This document shows positions 3,801-5,125 of a stretch of DNA of 5,125 nt, piece after piece. A program made the position numbers and the translations under genes. The stretch comes from Microcaldota archaeon (GTDB lineage Archaea > Micrarchaeota > Micrarchaeia > Anstonellales > Bilamarchaeaceae), in contig JACCLJ010000033.1 of NCBI GenBank assembly GCA_013425425.1, positions 1 through 5,125 on the forward strand. Reading direction: 5' to 3'. The number at the start of each line of letters is the position of its first letter. The first letter of the stretch is position 1. The notes beneath the pieces were generated by a model. It saw only the letters and a program-made list of their open reading frames with translations, made no database searches and was not told the origin of the DNA.

Positions 3801-5125
3801 CCAGCAATTATTTCCAAAAGGGTAAGATTAATCTCACCGAGCTAAAGACCTCGGTCAAGGGCCCATACGGCCCGGCGGGAGCGGTAACGCTGACCCAGGA
3901 ATGCGATACGTCAGAAGTAAAGGCATGCCCGGTTTGCGTGACAGGGGAATACTGCCCGCCGTGCAATGCATACGCTTCATGCAGATTCATGGGGACTTTC
4001 TCCGGGACCAAATCAGTGGGATTATACGAAATAAGCTCTGGCGACACCGGAACCGGCATCCACGTTTTCCCGGCTCAGTTCAGGGTTTATGACCATTCGT
4101 TGCTGAAGAAATATCTTATACTCGAAGACATCAACGGGTTCAAATACGTGGATGCCCAGTTGGAGCCGGCCAAAGGAAACGTCATGGGCTACATGGCGAA
4201 ATACCAAAAAGCCGGCAGGGAATACGCATCCATCGTCGTTGAATTCGACAACGGCGATATGCTTCAGGAATTCCTTAAGGAGGCATTCAGACAATACGCT
4301 CCGGACGAACGTAAGATAGGCGGGAATTACGTTTACGTACTGAACACGGGGAGCCAAAAGGTCTATGTCTGGACGTACAAGATATTCCTGATAGGTATAA
4401 CGGAGCAGTCAGTATATATGTCATCCGGGGTGGCAAAGGCAACCATTCCAACTGAAGCCAGGTCGAAGCTGACTGATTCCTCGGCAGATAGCATTGGAGG
4501 GATGGAGGCAAAAAAGGTTTCACCCCAAGTCTCAGAAGACAACAAAAACGACTTTTTGACAGGTATGGTTACCGGAATGCCCGTCGCCACCGCAACCGCA
4601 CAAGCAAAGCCAATCGAGAGGAATTGCGGTTCGGACTCGCTTTATCCGGAATGTGTGTGCGCGGGCGATGACACGAAGGGGGGCTTCACGCCCCCGTGCG
4701 CCTCATCCGGCGCGTGCGACGAAGCGAAGCACTACAGGTGCGTTCCGCACGAACCCACAGAACTGATAAAGGCGTATCTTGAAAAATACCCGAGCGACAT
4801 AAGAGCGACAGGGACGGAATGCGAACAGAAGGGAGGATATTGCATTTCTTCCGGCGATTCGTGCGAGAACGCATTCGCTGGGACGGGCTTTGCCTGCAAA
4901 ATGAGCTCCGAAAAATGCTGTGTCAAGTCAGTCGACAAGAGCGACTTCCTGGACATAGTGATGAAACTGGAGAGCATCAGAGTAAGGATGGACAAGCTTG
5001 AAAGGAATGCGAATGCACTGGCAGATTACTACAAATCGACCGGTGATACCAACCGGGCAAACAAATTCAGCGATGTGGCGGGCATGTTCAACAACGGGAA
5101 GGGCATGATAGATGACATAATCGCA
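743..5125 (+). CDS. Giant modular cysteine-rich secreted/surface protein, 3'-truncated by the window edge
   Basis: This is one open frame of 1461 codons, with no stop before the window ends. I know no named gene for it. Residues 1-26 form a signal peptide, so export by Sec is expected. Module order is: two tandem 87-residue domains (31-117, 122-208); a six-cysteine CTDSDGG module (215-290); an MG2-like beta domain (297-393); CTDSDGG module 2 (400-476); a CGNGxC cysteine block (483-523); a second MG2-like domain (527-622); a 20-cysteine block (626-734); a Ser/Thr/Ala linker (741-769); CTDSDGG modules 3 and 4 (770-837, 845-909); a C923-C995 module; a third MG2-like domain with a cysteine insert (1002-1116); a cysteine-free alpha/beta domain (about 1118-1219); two six-cysteine modules (1295-1333, 1360-1393); and a helical segment (1401-1461). 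Ten N-x-S/T sequons are present. No catalytic signature was seen, so an adhesive or structural surface role is inferred. Any C-terminal anchor lies outside the window. Confidence 0.93.
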   Translation, partial: MHCLNKIAIVLLLSVFLFSFVPSVSASTTGCEVFLSGPSDVKMITTSSGYTFVLKLNGWDTQGTKAYIMLNNVAYTWSENSTYTIGNVNFYVQAVDVNYTGAQEATGSVRISLDQACTASACSMALSGPGSTKIVTTSEGNVYVVKLNGWDTQGTRAYLSVNNVSYSWTEGSMNTVNNALFYLDSVDVSYTGAQEAIGSVKMLLNRDCTQQEATCTDSDGGATYVVKGFTTGINELGATGTHYDVCSSTGSGSTFVNEGPYVVENYCDGGISKKDYWLCPSGFTCRDGACVKASDNMYIITDKSTYSDYEMVKVYTHLPAFMDCNYYFVLPDGTERSLGGGGCFADDYSFSSTLPTLVSGQKPLPGKWKAKIVAWYPDKPDTKYTLYTPVFNVISTISQCTDSDGGKNYYVKGTAAGTLSSANMVTTDICMKDVQGAPLGYTNEQITKGLSEVFCEGNVVKSEVYVCPNGCKEGACLTSSASCGNGICETDEANYCPPCVYSQPACAAPCYQGTCPQDCARKCPSSIELIFNKEKYSPGDYFEVTVKIYDSGRNLTPNQEFNVYSVKEGTSTTYYTDSSGIYRSSSTIPSDPKYNGEWTFVASVSQSGCEYVSDKNTIFINISNKCGDGRCENGEKEIICDTICPQIACATGEKCDVPACRNYCHAACQKDCTPNCGNGVCDTNVCQSLSCPISENERNCPQDCKPVKYCGSMSSDFSCVCEDGYVKESFRSSCVAIEPQKPSTTTATSALASGSGASVTGAVTSASAACTDSDGGKNYYEKGSAKVGSGGLIDDCMGYISNNQTIETEKLLEAICDGNKSTYVTYTCPNGCMNGACVLANQTACTDSDGGKNYYVKGTVIAANFAPSTRTDHCLNDSLNDLSEAYCDAGGFGMSGVYQCPNGCNEGACIGDGGQTVDEQVKCVFANSNSMQECYSDRGFGCRGIETCVADVSGAKGDRITWKSGCGGYAYTTVDGENEYAKFDCAPAMCTYYRCVPAYQNIYLSTDKYAYNIDGQVQISSNYFQKGKINLTELKTSVKGPYGPAGAVTLTQECDTSEVKACPVCVTGEYCPPCNAYASCRFMGTFSGTKSVGLYEISSGDTGTGIHVFPAQFRVYDHSLLKKYLILEDINGFKYVDAQLEPAKGNVMGYMAKYQKAGREYASIVVEFDNGDMLQEFLKEAFRQYAPDERKIGGNYVYVLNTGSQKVYVWTYKIFLIGITEQSVYMSSGVAKATIPTEARSKLTDSSADSIGGMEAKKVSPQVSEDNKNDFLTGMVTGMPVATATAQAKPIERNCGSDSLYPECVCAGDDTKGGFTPPCASSGACDEAKHYRCVPHEPTELIKAYLEKYPSDIRATGTECEQKGGYCISSGDSCENAFAGTGFACKMSSEKCCVKSVDKSDFLDIVMKLESIRVRMDKLERNANALADYYKSTGDTNRANKFSDVAGMFNNGKGMIDDIIA
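833..1093 (+). repeat. Domain A, copy 1 (87 residues, tandem)
   Basis: Residues 31-117 begin and end with cysteine and are the first of two directly adjacent copies. Shared landmarks are LSGP (35-38), KLNGWDTQGT, NNV.Y.W.E, and VDV.YTGAQEA.GSV. The alternating hydrophobic pattern and the terminal cysteine pair suggest a disulfide-closed beta sandwich. The fold is inferred; the repeat is seen directly. Confidence 0.9.
1106..1366 (+). repeat. Domain A, copy 2 (87 residues, tandem)
   Basis: Residues 122-208 align with copy 1 without a single gap, at a fixed offset of 91 residues (273 bases). By hand I count 49 identities in 87 positions. Many codons in the identical KLNGWDTQGT segment differ at third positions, so the duplication is not recent and the protein sequence appears to have been kept by selection. 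Confidence 0.9.
1385..1612 (+). repeat. CTDSDGG six-cysteine module, copy 1 (divergent)
   Basis: Residues 215-290 start with CTDSDGGATYVVKG and have cysteines at 215, 246, 267, 279, 285 and 290. The end reads CPSGFTC.DGAC where the other copies read CPNGC..GAC, so the loop between cysteines 4 and 5 is two residues longer. It is the most divergent of the four copies and follows domain A directly. Confidence 0.88.
1631..1921 (+). other. MG2-like beta-sandwich candidate 1
   Basis: Residues 297-393 open with MYIITDKSTYSDYEMVKVY. This resembles the 'TDK..Y..GE.V.V' first strands of macroglobulin MG2/Ig-like domains. The segment has two cysteines (324, 343), a Gly-rich loop (GGGG, 339-342), and later strands GKWKAKIVAWYP and YTPVFNV. 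The fold assignment is an inference from the motif and strand pattern. Confidence 0.55.
1940..2170 (+). repeat. CTDSDGG six-cysteine module, copy 2
   Basis: Residues 400-476 have cysteines at 400, 430, 455, 467, 471 and 476. The start CTDSDGGKNYYVKGT and the end CPNGCKEGAC match the module consensus. The first 34 bases differ from copy 3 at only one position. Confidence 0.92.
2189..2311 (+). repeat. CG(N/D)GxC cysteine unit, copy 1
   Basis: Residues 483-523 start CGNGICETDE and contain nine cysteines, including CPPC (496-499) and CPQDC (515-519). The 'CGNGxCE...CPxDC' pattern recurs twice more downstream. I recognise it as a common extracellular cysteine motif but cannot assign a function. 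The odd cysteine count could be balanced by the lone C609 of the following domain. Confidence 0.75.
2321..2608 (+). other. MG2-like beta-sandwich candidate 2
   Basis: Residues 527-622 start IELIFNKEKYSPGDYFEVTV, the clearest MG2-like opening of the three (K.KYSPGD.F.V.V). A later strand, GEWTFVASV, parallels GKWKAKIVAW in candidate 1. It holds one cysteine (609) and two N-glycosylation sequons (N554, N621). It separates the first and second CG(N/D)GxC units. Confidence 0.6.
2618..2758 (+). repeat. CG(N/D)GxC cysteine unit, copy 2
   Basis: Residues 626-672 start CGDGRCENGEKEIIC and carry ten cysteines in 47 residues, spaced mostly three to eight apart. CGDGxCENGE is the best match in the window to the familiar CGDGxCExGE consensus. 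The region runs on into copy 3 with only three residues between. Confidence 0.78.
2768..2854 (+). repeat. CG(N/D)GxC cysteine unit, copy 3
   Basis: Residues 676-704 run from CGNGVCD to NERNCPQDC, with six cysteines (676, 681, 686, 691, 700, 704). This is the compact version of the unit and ends with the same CPQDC as copy 1. Confidence 0.78.
2870..2944 (+). other. Small EGF-like cysteine loop
   Basis: Residues 710-734 have four cysteines spaced C-x8-C-x-C-x12-C, with the segment CVCEDGYV (719-726) recalling the C-terminal half of an EGF-like domain. With four cysteines instead of six it would be a partial or degenerate version. The similarity is short and may be convergent. Confidence 0.4.
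2963..3049 (+). other. Ser/Thr/Ala/Gly-rich linker
   Basis: Residues 741-769 are low complexity, almost entirely Ser, Thr, Ala, Gly and Val, with no cysteine or aromatic residue. The segment separates the dense cysteine block from the next CTDSDGG pair. It is likely an extended spacer, perhaps O-glycosylated; the glycosylation is speculation. Confidence 0.7.
3050..3253 (+). repeat. CTDSDGG six-cysteine module, copy 3
   Basis: Residues 770-837 have cysteines at 770, 796, 816, 828, 832 and 837. The module starts CTDSDGGKNYYEKG and ends CPNGCMNGAC. It is followed after seven residues by copy 4, so these two form a tandem pair. Confidence 0.92.
3275..3469 (+). repeat. CTDSDGG six-cysteine module, copy 4
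   Basis: Residues 845-909 have cysteines at 845, 874, 887, 900, 904 and 909. The start CTDSDGGKNYYVKGT is identical in protein to that of copy 2, but with several synonymous base changes. The end is CPNGCNEGAC. It is the shortest copy because the segment between cysteines 2 and 3 is reduced. Confidence 0.92.
3509..3727 (+). other. C923-C995 cysteine module
   Basis: Residues 923-995 carry eight cysteines (923, 934, 942, 948, 966, 985, 990, 995). Landmarks are CVFANS, ECYSDRGFGC, TCVADVSG, TWKSGCGGYAYT and DGENEYAKFDC. I have an impression of similar segments in DPANN secreted proteins but cannot name the family. The high content of aromatic residues and Gly suggests a compact disulfide-bonded fold. 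Confidence 0.65.
3746..4090 (+). other. MG2-like beta-sandwich candidate 3 with a cysteine-rich insert
   Basis: Residues 1002-1116 begin IYLSTDKYAYNIDGQVQI, parallel to the openings of candidates 1 and 2. In the middle, 1054-1080 (bases 3902-3982) is a small insert with six cysteines, including CPVC (1062-1065) and CPPC (1071-1074). Strand-like sequence resumes with SCRFMGTFSG, VGLYEIS and HVFPAQFRVY. Confidence 0.55.
4094..4399 (+). other. Cysteine-free alpha/beta domain
   Basis: Residues 1118-1219 contain no cysteine, in contrast to the rest of the protein. The order is: strand-like LLKKYLILEDI; GFKYVDAQLE; GYMAKYQKAG; strand ASIVVEFD; an amphipathic helix DMLQEFLKEAFRQYA; then strands NYVYVLN and KVYVWTYKIFLIGI. 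The late 'VYV...VW...FLIGI' pattern resembles small extracellular domains that measure 'how much' via paired strands (DUF4367-like), but this is only an impression. The family is not identified. Confidence 0.5.
4400..4624 (+). other. Polar linker
   Basis: Residues 1220-1294 have no cysteine and are rich in Ser, Thr, Ala, Lys and Asp, with no clear secondary structure pattern and an Ala/Thr run near 1282-1289. The segment probably acts as a flexible spacer between the alpha/beta domain and the C-terminal cysteine modules. Confidence 0.55.
4625..4741 (+). other. Six-cysteine module (1295-1333)
   Basis: Cysteines lie at 1295, 1304, 1306, 1319, 1325 and 1333, with CGSDS at the start and CVCAGDD in the middle. 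The spacing differs from the CTDSDGG modules and the family is not recognised. A helical stretch TELIKAYLEKY (1339-1349) separates it from the next module. Confidence 0.55.
4820..4921 (+). other. Small knot-like module ending in CC (1360-1393)
   Basis: Cysteines at 1360, 1367, 1374, 1385, 1392 and 1393 give C-x6-C-x6-C-x10-C-x6-CC. Landmarks are C..KGGYC and SSEKCC. The adjacent final CC and six-cysteine spacing recall knottin- or defensin-like folds, and similar 'GG.C...CC' segments occur in archaeal secreted proteins by my recollection. The fold is unproven. Confidence 0.6.
4943..5125 (+). other. C-terminal helical/coiled-coil segment, running off the window
   Basis: Residues 1401-1461 lack cysteine and show heptad-like hydrophobic spacing in FLDIVMKLESIRVRMDKLE (1402-1420), followed by ANALADYYKSTGD and further amphipathic sequence. 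It probably forms helical hairpins or an oligomerising coiled coil. Whether a membrane anchor follows cannot be seen. Confidence 0.6.

Noticed and set aside
4022..4357. A 111-codon minus-strand reading frame opposite the large gene
   Set aside because: The overlapping + strand frame carries a coherent alpha/beta domain. The antisense frame has no promoter or ribosome binding site and no recognisable motif.

Overview
The window looks like a piece of an archaeal chromosome, most likely from a DPANN-type lineage. The reasons are: a recognisable SRP54 C-terminal half; frequent AGG (Arg) and ATA (Ile) codons; a BRE/TATA-like element ahead of the second gene instead of a bacterial -35/-10; a strong Shine-Dalgarno; and a giant secreted protein built from cysteine modules (CTDSDGG...CPNGC..GAC, CGNG.C...CP.DC) of a style I associate with DPANN surface proteins. 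The lineage is an inference; the two genes themselves are read directly.

Layout: (1) 1-630, + strand, the 3' half of the signal recognition particle GTPase gene SRP54, entering from the left edge already in frame. (2) 631-742, a 112-base intergenic region with a T-run, an archaeal-type promoter and a strong ribosome binding site. (3) 743-5125, + strand, one uninterrupted reading frame of 1461 codons that is still open at the right edge. I translated it completely and found no stop or frameshift. It has no stop codon inside the window, so the largest gene here is easily missed if only closed ORFs are considered.

The large protein has a signal peptide (residues 1-26), then: two tandem copies of an 87-residue domain; four copies of a six-cysteine 'CTDSDGG' module; three beta-sandwich candidates beginning with an MG2-like motif (T-D-K-x-x-Y or similar); a dense cysteine block with three CG(N/D)GxC units; a Ser/Thr/Ala linker; a C923-C995 cysteine module; a cysteine-free alpha/beta-looking domain; two further six-cysteine modules; and a helical segment where the window ends. 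I counted 86 cysteines in the mature visible part. Nearly every module carries an even number, as expected for an exported disulfide-bonded protein. No catalytic motif was recognised, so a surface, adhesive or structural role is the best inference.

The two genes share a strand, but the second appears to have its own promoter. Apart from SRP54 belonging to the export machinery such a secreted protein would need, there is no evidence of a functional link.
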